Source of the DNA: Bacillota bacterium
GTDB taxonomy: Bacteria; Bacillota; UBA4882; UBA8346
Direction of reading: 5' to 3'
DNA: 64,000 nucleotides
NCBI GenBank assembly: GCA_023435225.1
Contig: JAEYRX010000088.1
Location: 7,052 to 71,051 of the forward strand
The notes under the pieces are model-generated. The model saw only the letters and a program-made list of their open reading frames with translations. It searched no databases and had not been told where the DNA came from. Shown here piece after piece: positions 7,021 to 15,160 of this stretch. Position 1 is the first letter of the stretch. Every line of letters starts with the position of its first letter. A program made the position numbers and the translations under genes.

Positions 7021-7914
7021 ATGGTTTTAAAAACCAGGCTGGGCGATATCCGGATTGATGTTAAAGAAATAATGTTTGCAACAATTCCTCTTATCATCGG
7101 TTTAATAATCTCATTATCACTATATTTCTCACTAAACTGGTGGGGATTTTTAATAATCTTCCCGTGGATCGGTTTAGCCATTTCCATCGGCATTTATCTG
7201 CAAATGAAATTACCGCCGAATAAAGCTGATTTGGGAAGAAAAATCGCTATAATCCTCAATTTACCGGTTTTATTGTTATTTGTCCCGATTGTTAATAATG
7301 AGAATTTTCAATTGGAAGGGATAGTATTACTCCTTTCCATCGGCTTTTTTTCCAAGGGAATAATCCAGGTGGCCATAGCGAAAGTATTCGGACCACTGAT
7401 TTGGGGGCGCGGGTTTTGCGGCTGGGCTTGTTGGACGGCGGCTGTGTTGGATTGGCTACCCGTTAAAAAAGAGGGTCCAATCAAACCGGGATTGAAGAAT
7501 CTACGTTATTTGACGTTGGCTGTTTCAATTATTTTCCCGTTGATATTGGTGTTTTTACTAAGTTATGACGTCCGGTCCGATTATTTATCCAAGACCGAAA
7601 TGGTCTGGATGTTTCTGGGGAACGGCCTTTACTACTTGATTGGTATACCATTAGCTTTTATCTTGAAAGACCGGCGCGCTTTTTGTAAGGTGGCCTGCCC
7701 GGTTTCTTTGGTGATGAAGGTGCCAAGCCGGGTGAGATTGATCAAAATCGGACCTTCTGGTAAGAGTTGTATCGAATGCGGAAAATGTTCGCAGAACTGT
7801 CCGATGGATATTGATGTAATGTCTTATATCAGCCGGGGGAAAAAAGTGACGGATACCGAATGTATTTTATGTACGCAGTGTCGGACTATTTGTCCGGTAG
7901 GAGCGATTGAATAA
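7021..7914 (+). CDS. NapH-like membrane polyferredoxin
   Basis: 297-residue membrane iron-sulfur protein. About five hydrophobic segments carry two cytoplasmic Cys motifs typical of the Fer4_5/NapH/CcoG group, FCGWAC (residues 132-137) and FCKVACP (221-227). The C-terminus carries two 4Fe-4S ferredoxin motifs: C250/C253/C256 with C260, and C281/C284/C287 with C291. Such proteins pass electrons between the quinone pool or membrane partners and soluble reductases. No partner oxidoreductase is adjacent, so the redox partner is unknown. AAGGAAGGTGA gives a strong ribosome site. The leader peptide and terminator upstream suggest attenuation control. Confidence 0.85.
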   Translation: MVLKTRLGDIRIDVKEIMFATIPLIIGLIISLSLYFSLNWWGFLIIFPWIGLAISIGIYLQMKLPPNKADLGRKIAIILNLPVLLLFVPIVNNENFQLEGIVLLLSIGFFSKGIIQVAIAKVFGPLIWGRGFCGWACWTAAVLDWLPVKKEGPIKPGLKNLRYLTLAVSIIFPLILVFLLSYDVRSDYLSKTEMVWMFLGNGLYYLIGIPLAFILKDRRAFCKVACPVSLVMKVPSRVRLIKIGPSGKSCIECGKCSQNCPMDIDVMSYISRGKKVTDTECILCTQCRTICPVGAIE

Positions 7915-7953
7915 ACAATTTTATGGTTGGTTATTTTGCGGCAAGAAGAATGA

Positions 7954-8562
7954 TCAGCGTTTAAAAAACATTCTAATTCCAAAGTATATCAGCAATAATC
8001 CGACAATTAAATTTAAGATTTGAATTATAAAAACCGGGAGAAATGTTCTGGTAAAGCTTCCGGCTAGGGCAACCAGCGCTAAAAAGAAAACAGTGGATAA
8101 TAAGGCTCCAAAACCGAAAGCGTTTATTTCTTTTTGAGCCATCTCTTCCTCAGCGATCTTCATCGAAAATACTCCGGCCCAAAATATTATGGTAAGAGGA
8201 TTGGAGGCTGTCAACAACACTGTCCGCCCTAAAACACTACTTGCGTTGGAACTATGCTGCAGACTTAAACCCGGTAAAAAACTAATATTAAAGACGCTTA
8301 AAACCGTACTAATTCCGAAAACAAACAATATACCGGCGCCGGTTGCCTTTAGAACGGTTTTTATATTCCCTCTTTCGATTATCGCCGCAATACCCAATAT
8401 GGCGGCCATAATATAAAGTCCATCGATGATCAAGACACCCAATACTCCGGTCATAGCCGGATAAAACCCTTTTAATGCGGCTGTTTGAAATAAAAAAAGA
8501 CAAACGGGACCTATGGCCAATTGCAGTAACATGCCGAATCTGAAGCCTTTCAAAATCATCAT
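7954..8562 (-). CDS. LysE/RhtB-family amino-acid exporter
   Basis: 202-residue membrane protein with about six transmembrane helices. The first helix holds the LysE signature GPVCLFLFQTAALKGFYPA and the middle holds LLTASNPLTIIFWAGVF. It should export an amino acid by proton exchange. The ATG at 8562 is chosen because AAGGAGGTG ends six bases before it; the frame reaches back to an ATG at 8580, but that one overlaps the site. It follows the Lrp-type gene by 10 bp on the same strand, so the exporter and its probable sensor of intracellular amino acids form one operon. Confidence 0.88.
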   Translation of the reverse strand: MMILKGFRFGMLLQLAIGPVCLFLFQTAALKGFYPAMTGVLGVLIIDGLYIMAAILGIAAIIERGNIKTVLKATGAGILFVFGISTVLSVFNISFLPGLSLQHSSNASSVLGRTVLLTASNPLTIIFWAGVFSMKIAEEEMAQKEINAFGFGALLSTVFFLALVALAGSFTRTFLPVFIIQILNLIVGLLLIYFGIRMFFKR

Positions 8563-8572
8563 TTTCACCTCC

Positions 8573-9013
8573 TTAAACATTTATCTCTTCCTTTAAAGAG
8601 GAAAGAGAGATAATGGTATTTGATTTAAAAACTCCCTTTATTTTTTTTAAAGTGTTCGATAAAAACTCTTCCAAAGATTCGGTATCGGCGACGGCTACTT
8701 TTAATAAGTAGTCATATTCGCCGGCGATATGATGGCATTCCAATATGCAATTATACCGGAGAACAGCCTCCCGGAAATTTTCGATATGCTCACTCTTATC
8801 AAGACCGACCAGGATGAATGCTAATAATTTGCAGTTTATTTTCTTCCTATTTATTTTTAGAGTGTACTTTTCAATAACGGCTGCTTCTTCCATTTTCCTT
8901 ATTCTTTCAGCTACAGCGGGAATAGACAGGTTTACATTTTTACTGATCTCCGACGTGGAAGAACGGCTGTTTTTTTTTAAGACCTCAATAATTTTAAGAT
9001 CGATCGCATCCAT
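8573..9013 (-). CDS. Lrp/AsnC-family transcriptional regulator
   Basis: 146-residue regulator with an N-terminal winged helix-turn-helix (LKKNSRSSTSEISKNVNLS, recognition helix around IPAVAERIRKME) and a C-terminal RAM/ACT-like effector domain (about residues 65-140, CHHIAGEYDYLLKVAV). Family members bind amino acids as octamers or dimers and control amino-acid export or metabolism. Being first in an operon with a LysE exporter points to a local activator of export. AGCAGGTG precedes the ATG. The region upstream (9014 onward) is AT-rich and should hold its promoter. Confidence 0.88.
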   Translation of the reverse strand: MDAIDLKIIEVLKKNSRSSTSEISKNVNLSIPAVAERIRKMEEAAVIEKYTLKINRKKINCKLLAFILVGLDKSEHIENFREAVLRYNCILECHHIAGEYDYLLKVAVADTESLEEFLSNTLKKIKGVFKSNTIISLSSLKEEINV

Positions 9014-9403
9014 AATGACACCTGCTCTTATATTTGATTAATTAAAGTCACTCTACTATATGATTTCATTATTGTAAAGATTTTTTATAAATACCTAAAA
9101 TAATTAAGTTTATACTAAATAGACTTTCAATTATAAAGGCAGTGATAAAGATGACTTTGGGGCTTAATTTATATGTTATCTTTGTGTAATATTTAAAAAG
9201 TTCTATTGCGTTTCAAAGCAACTTAAAATACAATAAAATACAGCCGTGGTAGCATATAAATGCTAATTTTTTTGGCAGAGATTTGTTTGTAAAAGATATG
9301 AAAATATATAACATTAATATAACAATAATTAATTGAGACCGATTCTTTCCAGTGGATGAAGGTATGAAGTATAGGAACCCGGTTGTTCGGGAAAGGGGTA
9401 TTG
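9014..9403. other. AT-rich intergenic region between lrp and GNAT gene
   Basis: No gene is seen. A small hairpin, TAGCAT-ATAA-ATGCTA followed by ATTTTTTTGG near 9250-9280, could be a weak terminator for a short plus-strand transcript. The remainder is A/T-rich with no clear repeat. Confidence 0.3.
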
Positions 9404-9859
9404 ATGATGAATACTCAAAGTATTATCCGAAAAGCTGTACAGTCGGATATAGACCGGCTGGTAGAATTATTAGGCAGTTTGTTTTCAATTGAAACTGATT
9501 TTTGCGGTGATAAGATTAAACAGCGGCGGGGCTTGGAATTAATGCTGGAGTCTCCTGAAGAACGCTGCATATTGGTGGCCGATTATCAAGGAATGGTAAT
9601 CGGAATGTGTACAGTCCAGCTTTTGGTTTCTACGGCTGAAGGCGGAAAGGCGGCCTTGCTGGAGGATTTGATTGTTCAAGAAGAGTTCCGTGGTATCGGG
9701 ATCGGGCGAAAGTTGGTAATGGCGATTGAAGAATGGGCTGACAATCATGGGGTTAAAAGATTGGAACTATTGGCTGATTGTAATAATACACCGGCTCTGG
9801 GATTTTACCGGAAGCTGGGTTGGTGGCGGACTCAACTTATTTGTCTGCATAAAAAGTAA
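9404..9859 (+). CDS. GNAT acetyltransferase
   Basis: 151-residue N-acetyltransferase. The acetyl-CoA loop is EEFRGIGIGRKLV and the C-terminal motif is DCNNTPALGFYRKLGW, both standard for GNATs acting on small molecules or peptides. The ATG at 9404 follows AAAGGGG by five bases; the frame continues to a TTG at 9383 that would remove the ribosome site. It lies 69 bp upstream of the homocitrate synthase gene on the same strand and may be cotranscribed. Substrate not identifiable. Confidence 0.85.
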   Translation: MMNTQSIIRKAVQSDIDRLVELLGSLFSIETDFCGDKIKQRRGLELMLESPEERCILVADYQGMVIGMCTVQLLVSTAEGGKAALLEDLIVQEEFRGIGIGRKLVMAIEEWADNHGVKRLELLADCNNTPALGFYRKLGWWRTQLICLHKK

Positions 9860-9928
9860 TTGCTTATAGTAAATTGAGCAGTACCAGGATTAGAAGTAAT
9901 CTGTTGATTTGATTGGGGGTGTCCGAAG

Positions 9929-11071
9929 ATGACCAATTCCAATCCTATTTGGCTGATCGATAGTACGCTCCGGGATGGAGAACAAGCTCCCGGAGTAGTT
10001 TTCTCCCGTGATGAAAAAATCAGCATTGCTAAACAGCTGGCGAAGATTGGTATTCCGGAACTGGAAATCGGAGTCCCGGCAATGGGAGAAATGGAAATAG
10101 AAGATATTAAAACTATTATCGGATTAAATCTTGGTTGCCGGTTAACATCTTGGTGCCGTGGTTTGATTAGTGATATTGATTTGGCTTTAAAATCCGGTGT
10201 TGCGGCGATCCATATTTCGTTTCCGGTTTCGCCAATCCTTTTAGAGGCTCAGAGGAAAAATTCCGCCTGGGTCTTTAAAAGTTTACGGGAAGTATTAGCC
10301 TATGCCCGGTCCAAGTTTTCTTTTATTTCGGTAGGAGCTCAGGATGCCTCGCGGACTGATCTCGATTTTTTAATTGAATTTGCTTCTTTAGCATCGGAGC
10401 TTGGGGCTGAACGGCTTAGAATTGCGGATACTGTGGGAATATTAACTCCAAGGCAAACTTTCTATTTGTTTCAACAAGTACATAGCGCTTTACCAAATTT
10501 AGACTTGGAATTTCACGGCCATAACGACCTGGGAATGGCGGTTGCCAATACGGTTACAGCATTCGAAGCCGGAGCTCGTAGCGCAAGTGTAACGGTTAAC
10601 GGATTGGGGGAGCGAACCGGCAATGCAGCCTTGGAAGAGGTAATTATGGCTTTAAAAATAGCGGAACACCAAAATTGCATTATTAACACCACGGAGTTAA
10701 ATGCTCTTTGTGAGAAGGTAGCTCAAGCTTCCGGGCGACCGGTTCCGGTAGACAAACCGATTACCGGTGCGGCAGTTTTTTTACATGAGTCGGGGATTCA
10801 TTGCCATGGGCTGATGGTTGACAGAAAAACTTACGAGCCTTTTACCGCTGCAGAAATTGGCCGGAACATTCCGGAATTTGTGATTGGAAAACATTCAGGT
10901 AAAGCGGTGCTACAATCTGTTTTAGCCAGCCTTGGATTAAAAGCTGATTCATCGCAGGTTGAACTCTTGCTGGAACGATTACGGAAATTTACTATTAAAC
11001 AAAAACGGGCTTGCTCTTATGAGGAAATTAAGTTGCTTTATAATCAGATATATGAAACAGATTCTAAATGA
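9929..11071 (+). CDS. nifV: Homocitrate synthase, NifV type
   Basis: 380-residue acyl-transferase of the DRE-TIM family that condenses acetyl-CoA with 2-oxoglutarate (or, in relatives, another 2-oxo acid). Seen: DSTLRDGEQAPG (residues 11-22) with catalytic R and D, LTSWCRG, DASRTD, IADTVGILTP, the metal-binding HGHND (196-200), and GLGERTGNA (225-233). The length and the LTSWCRG and HESGIHCHG segments fit NifV better than isopropylmalate synthase, and no LeuA dimer/regulatory domain follows. NifV makes homocitrate for the nitrogenase FeMo cofactor, but no nif gene is in this window, so a lysine-like or other role remains open. A strong terminator follows. Confidence 0.85.
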   Translation: MTNSNPIWLIDSTLRDGEQAPGVVFSRDEKISIAKQLAKIGIPELEIGVPAMGEMEIEDIKTIIGLNLGCRLTSWCRGLISDIDLALKSGVAAIHISFPVSPILLEAQRKNSAWVFKSLREVLAYARSKFSFISVGAQDASRTDLDFLIEFASLASELGAERLRIADTVGILTPRQTFYLFQQVHSALPNLDLEFHGHNDLGMAVANTVTAFEAGARSASVTVNGLGERTGNAALEEVIMALKIAEHQNCIINTTELNALCEKVAQASGRPVPVDKPITGAAVFLHESGIHCHGLMVDRKTYEPFTAAEIGRNIPEFVIGKHSGKAVLQSVLASLGLKADSSQVELLLERLRKFTIKQKRACSYEEIKLLYNQIYETDSK

Positions 11072-11099
11072 TCTTAGTTTTTCCGGTATGATAAAATTA

Positions 11100-11126
11100 A
11101 ACCCGCCCTGGTATTCAGGGCGGGTT
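11100..11126. terminator. Bidirectional terminator between nifV-like and hup
   Basis: A perfect GC-rich stem CCCGCCCTG / CAGGGCGGG with a 5-nt loop, flanked by A-rich and T-rich runs. It serves the convergent homocitrate synthase and HU genes. Confidence 0.92.
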
Positions 11127-11131
11127 AGGTT

Positions 11132-11410
11132 TTACTTCTTGGCTACTGCGTCTTTTAAAGCTTTTCCAGCTTTAAATACCGGTACTTTACGGGCAGGAAT
11201 GCTGATCTCTTTACCGGTTTGAGGATTGCGACCTTTACGGGCAGCCCTTTTTCTAACATCGAAGCTGCCGAAACCAACTAAAGTAACTTTGTCGCCTTTA
11301 GCAAGGGCGCCGCTGATGGCGCCGATAACGGCATCAATTGCTTGGTTGGATTCTTTTTTGGTCAGTTTTGAAGCTTTGGCTACTTTTTCGATGAGTTCGG
11401 TTTTGGTCAA
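11132..11410 (-). CDS. hup: DNA-binding protein HU
   Basis: 92-residue histone-like protein that bends and compacts DNA. The helical dimer body (residues 1-45) is followed by the GFGSFDVRKRAARKGRNPQTGKE beta arm and a C-terminal helix ending DAVAKK, as in HU. The start is TTG with AAGGAGGCG upstream; no better ATG exists. It stands alone between a terminator and a 328-bp AT-rich spacer that should contain its promoter. Confidence 0.97.
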   Translation of the reverse strand: MTKTELIEKVAKASKLTKKESNQAIDAVIGAISGALAKGDKVTLVGFGSFDVRKRAARKGRNPQTGKEISIPARKVPVFKAGKALKDAVAKK

Positions 11411-11738
11411 TAAAAACGCCTCCTTAAATTAAGCTTAGTTTATTATTCGTGCTGTTTGTTTCTACCAAGTAAATATTCGGCATATATTTCAGTAGTCTTA
11501 AGCCTTTTTTAAAAAAAATCTAAAAAAATCAATTGTTTACATCAATGGGTTACTCGTAGAGCTGGTTATACTGATATAAATTTGATAATTAATCATTTTT
11601 GAATGATTTTTATAAAAATTGTCGAATAATATTTCTTGGCATTAGCTTGGAATTTATTTAGATTAATTTTAAGAGAAATTATTGAGGTTATTTAAGCAAA
11701 AAATATTTGATGGTTTATAATTTCGGAGGTATTTTACT
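11411..11738. other. AT-rich divergent spacer between hup and histidine kinase
   Basis: Very A/T-rich with no open frame of note. It must contain the promoters of hup (minus) and the kinase gene (plus), but I cannot point to a single best hexamer pair. Confidence 0.3.
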
Positions 11739-13307
11739 TTGACAACCGATTTGAAAACAATTTTACAGGAGCAAAAAAGGAGAACTCAGGATATCTTGGC
11801 TTCGGAGAGAGAATTATTGAAAGTAACTTTAAATTCTCTCGGCGAAGGAGTAATGGCTATTGACCAGGACGAACGGATTATCTTCATTAATAAAGCCGCT
11901 ACTCGTATTACCGGATATACTGAAAATGAAGCTCTCGGTCTAAAAATCTCCGAAATCCTTTACATTTTAAATGATAAAACCAGCGAACCCATTACTGAAA
12001 TCTCGTCTCAAACAGAGTTTAACCATTTGATTTTAGTAGCCCGCGATTTAAGGGAAATTACGATTAACCTCCATAGCGAACCTATCAGGGATACGGATAA
12101 TCGAATTATTGGAACTGTTATTGTTTTTCAAGATATTACCGAAAAGCAGAAAATCGAAGCGGAACTGTTGAAAACGGCGAAACTTGATTCATTGGGCATT
12201 CTGGCCGGAGGGGTCGCTCATGATTTTAACAATATTCTAGCGGCAATCCTGGCCAATTTACAGCTGGCGACGATGAAGCTGAAACAACACCAAGATATCA
12301 CTAGATATCTGGATAGTAGTATCGAAACAACCCGCAAAGCTAGTGAACTTACCAAACAATTGCTTACTTTTGCCAAAGGCGGAAACCCCGTTAAAAAGTC
12401 CGCTTCAATAACTAATCTGGTAAAGGATACGGTTCAGTTCGCATTAAGCGGTTCCAAGGTTAAAGCGGAATTTCATTTTCCGGAAGGCCTTTGGGTGCTG
12501 GATATTGATGAAGGACAAATAAGTCAAGTAATTAACAACCTGACCATTAATGCCGAACAAGCGATGCCGGCCGGAGGCATCCTGGAAATTTACGGCGAAA
12601 ATGTTTTTTTCGAGACTAAAGGACAATATAATCCCGGACGCTATATTAAGTTGACGGTGAAAGATCACGGCATAGGGATACCTTCCGGAATTATCAATAA
12701 GATTTTTGATCCGTTTTTTACTACTAAACGGACGGGTAATGGTCTTGGCCTCTCAACCTCTTATTCGATCATAAAAAAACACAACGGTTATCTGGAAGTA
12801 GAGTCCAAACCGGGGATTGGCACTACTTTTTATATTTACCTCCCGGCATCTATGGAAACACTAATTCAAACCGAAATCAAAAAAGAACTGGCCGTTTGTG
12901 GTGAAGCAAAAATATTACTGATGGATGATGAAGATACCATCCGTAACGCCGGTGGAGAAATGTTGGCACTGTATGGATATAAAGTTACTTTGGCCAGAGA
13001 TGGCCGGGAAACGGTTGAGTCTTATAAAAAAGCCATGGAGATTGGTGAACCATACGAAGTAGTAATTATGGATTTAACTGTACCCGGGGGTTTAGGCGGG
13101 ATTGAAACAATGGCTATCTTACGCCGGATAGATCCGGAGATTAGGGCCATCATCTCCAGCGGTTATGCCAGTGACCCGGTTATGTCCGAGTATGAAAAGT
13201 ATGGTTTCAGCGGTGTAGTAACCAAACCGTATAAGTATGGTGAGTTAATTAAAGTTCTGAATAGTGTAATCGATAATAAACAATTGGTGCTGGATTTAAA
13301 GTATTAA
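11739..13307 (+). CDS. Soluble PAS histidine kinase with C-terminal receiver
   Basis: 522-residue hybrid kinase without transmembrane segments. Order: short coiled coil (1-28), PAS domain (about 29-135), HisKA with H161 in GGVAHDFNNIL, HATPase with N-box NNLTINAEQAM (266-276), G1 DHGIGIPSG, F box FDPFFTTK and G2 GNGLGLST, then a receiver domain (391-515) with phospho-acceptor D445 (VVIMDLTVPGG) and a conserved K near 490. The HDFNN box marks the HPK4-like group often acting on an internal receiver. No output domain or separate regulator gene is adjacent, so phosphate must go on to an unlinked partner. It starts at TTG after TTCGGAGG. Confidence 0.9.
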   Translation: MTTDLKTILQEQKRRTQDILASERELLKVTLNSLGEGVMAIDQDERIIFINKAATRITGYTENEALGLKISEILYILNDKTSEPITEISSQTEFNHLILVARDLREITINLHSEPIRDTDNRIIGTVIVFQDITEKQKIEAELLKTAKLDSLGILAGGVAHDFNNILAAILANLQLATMKLKQHQDITRYLDSSIETTRKASELTKQLLTFAKGGNPVKKSASITNLVKDTVQFALSGSKVKAEFHFPEGLWVLDIDEGQISQVINNLTINAEQAMPAGGILEIYGENVFFETKGQYNPGRYIKLTVKDHGIGIPSGIINKIFDPFFTTKRTGNGLGLSTSYSIIKKHNGYLEVESKPGIGTTFYIYLPASMETLIQTEIKKELAVCGEAKILLMDDEDTIRNAGGEMLALYGYKVTLARDGRETVESYKKAMEIGEPYEVVIMDLTVPGGLGGIETMAILRRIDPEIRAIISSGYASDPVMSEYEKYGFSGVVTKPYKYGELIKVLNSVIDNKQLVLDLKY

Positions 13308-13316
13308 CTCAACTTT

Positions 13317-14753
13317 CTAGAATATATGAGTAAATATATTATTGCTATCACCATTATTATTTAAAATCCAAAAGAAAGGGCCGATTTTGATTACTGTTTT
13401 ATCATTTTCAATACCTGAACACCAGTTGCTCCAATTCATGGAATCTTGAAAATAAATCCAGTGATGATTAATAATAGTGCGGGTTGTTGTTAATGTTTTA
13501 ACCGTCACCTTATGTAAGCCCATTTGAGGAAAGTCATCTCTATTGCGTTTGTTATAACCAAAATAGACCTTATTTACATTATAAGCGTCAGGTAACGGAT
13601 TATCGTCGATTAAAAGCGTTGTTTTTAAGATTCTTCCTTCAGCTTCAATTACATGAGCGGATATTTCAAATTCATGCGGAGTAAAGTAATTAATCCACAA
13701 ATTAACCGGGAGCGTTTCTTCAACCAATTGCCAAGGAATAACAGCTGCGATCCCAAGTAAAAGTAAAATAAATCCTGTAATAACAACTTGGTTCCTTTTC
13801 GTTTGATTGATGGACCGAAGTGCTTCGAGCCTTTTCTTTAAAAGTGTTACCGATTTCGAATAGTAATAGGCGGTCAGAGGGTTAGATTTAGTCGGTTCCG
13901 GCTGAATTGATACCCTTAAAAGCATATTACCGAAATAATTAGCGGGAGCTTTGGTATATTTAACCGCCAATTGATCGGAACAAATTTCCTGAAGTTGAAC
14001 TAATTTTTTCTCAATCCACCATACAACAGGAAAAAAGAAGAAAAGAGAACGAGCTATAACCGGCAACCAGTTCCAGCATAAATCGCCCCTTTTATAATGG
14101 GCCAATTCATGCGCCAGCACTAACCGTAATTCATCTGTTTTAAAATCATTCAACATTGAAGCTGGTAAAATGATTTTCGGCTGAATAATTCCCTGGAGCA
14201 GAGGAGAATGAATCCTTTCTGCGGTAAACAATTCCGGTATTTTACGAAATTTATTTTGGCGTCCCAATGCTTGATAGCAGCTAATAATACTATCATCTTG
14301 GAGAGGAGAACAACTATTGCGTAAAATCTGTTGCCGGCGAAATAAATAAAACAAACCGCCCATAAAAAAAACTGCTCCAATAAACCATAGAACAAACCAG
14401 AACTTTATTTCTAAAAATGAAGTAGGAACAGGCAGAACCGTTTTAAATATTGATCGAGTCATTTTTGCAAAGTGTCTGGTATTATCCGAGTTCACCAGTA
14501 ACCATCTTAGTTGATGGGAGCTGGTTTGTAACTGAAAATATAATTTGACCGGTTTCAGCCAAAAAAAAGCGATTATAAGTTTCACATAAATCAAACGCCA
14601 TAACCAACACTGAATCGACGGATGAATTTTAGGAAAAAGTCGAATTATTCCCCAGGTCAGAAAACATAGCAGACTTCCTTGCCATAAAGAATTAATCATC
14701 AAATTGGCCCAATCGTCAATTAAACTATAGCTAAAAATTGGCCCAATGGCCAT
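13317..14753 (-). CDS. BlaR1/MecR1-like M56 membrane metalloprotease, copy 1
   Basis: 478-residue M56 peptidase. N-terminal transmembrane helices (about 15-70 and 115-140) flank a cytosolic zinc protease domain with HELAH (215-219) and E256/D260 in QLQEICSDQLAV. A further helix (about 326-345) leads to an exported C-terminal domain of about 130 residues. This domain is not a penicillin-binding sensor; it looks beta-rich and ends in KIGPFFWILNNN, so the signal is not a beta-lactam in the usual way. Family members cleave the cognate BlaI repressor on sensing. Its own blaI is a wreck just upstream (14757-15077), so it probably works through the intact BlaI of copy 2. Confidence 0.85.
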   Translation of the reverse strand: MAIGPIFSYSLIDDWANLMINSLWQGSLLCFLTWGIIRLFPKIHPSIQCWLWRLIYVKLIIAFFWLKPVKLYFQLQTSSHQLRWLLVNSDNTRHFAKMTRSIFKTVLPVPTSFLEIKFWFVLWFIGAVFFMGGLFYLFRRQQILRNSCSPLQDDSIISCYQALGRQNKFRKIPELFTAERIHSPLLQGIIQPKIILPASMLNDFKTDELRLVLAHELAHYKRGDLCWNWLPVIARSLFFFFPVVWWIEKKLVQLQEICSDQLAVKYTKAPANYFGNMLLRVSIQPEPTKSNPLTAYYYSKSVTLLKKRLEALRSINQTKRNQVVITGFILLLLGIAAVIPWQLVEETLPVNLWINYFTPHEFEISAHVIEAEGRILKTTLLIDDNPLPDAYNVNKVYFGYNKRNRDDFPQMGLHKVTVKTLTTTRTIINHHWIYFQDSMNWSNWCSGIENDKTVIKIGPFFWILNNNGDSNNIFTHIF

Positions 14754-14756
14754 CTT

Positions 14757-15077
14757 AATTCATCCTTTCACTGGTTGGGTCTGCTCTAAGCGGCAATAAG
14801 CTTTTTTAAATGGTTAAGTAGTCGTCCACGCCAGCATCCACTGCGCACCTGAAAGTATGAAAATAAGGCTGGGTGAACGACAAGCATCGATAGCATTTTT
14901 AGGGAAGCGCTGATTAATTGAATAAGTGACGATTTTGTGCTTCGCAAAATGCCTAATACCGCATATTTGCTTGCACAAAATCGGATTAATCAGCGCTTCC
15001 TTAGATATGTCTCGTTAATTTTGACTTTTTGAGAATTTAACCAGTTCTAATTCTTGAGATCCCAAACTGGGCTGCAT
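14757..15077 (-). pseudogene. blaI remnant split by a 98-bp MITE
   Basis: From an ATG at 15077 with AGGAG upstream, the minus strand reads MQPSLGSQELELVKFSKSQN then stops. The intact BlaI at 16980 begins MQPSLGAQELELIRLISNSQ. On the far side of the inserted element, just before the M56 start, the frame LKKLIAA-stop-SRPNQ mirrors the end of the intact BlaI (LKQLVADLDKSRTE). The middle, including most of the DNA-binding domain, is missing. It shows that the ancestral order was blaI-blaR1-blaI-blaR1. Confidence 0.75.
14903..15000. mobile_element. 98-bp MITE, copy A
   Basis: Perfect 16-bp terminal inverted repeats GGAAGCGCTGATTAAT / ATTAATCAGCGCTTCC, and inner inverted repeats CGATTTTGTGC / GCACAAAATCG. 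TTAG lies directly outside each end. An inverted copy at 44060-44157 differs at only two positions. It has no coding capacity. It sits inside the blaI remnant. Confidence 0.9.
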
Positions 15078-15106
15078 TTATATTCTCCTAATTTCCTAAA
15101 AGCTTG

Positions 15107-15142
15107 GGAAGATCATGTATACTATTATTAATTAGATCTTCC
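15107..15142. terminator. Possible hairpin downstream of M56 copy 2
   Basis: GGAAGATC and GATCTTCC (15107-15114 and 15135-15142) could form an 8-bp stem with a 20-nt AT-rich loop. There is no clean T run, so termination is uncertain. The loop contains TACTATTATTA, a degraded version of the BlaI box at 17002. Confidence 0.35.
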
Positions 15143-15160
15143 GACCAACCAATCTTGATA

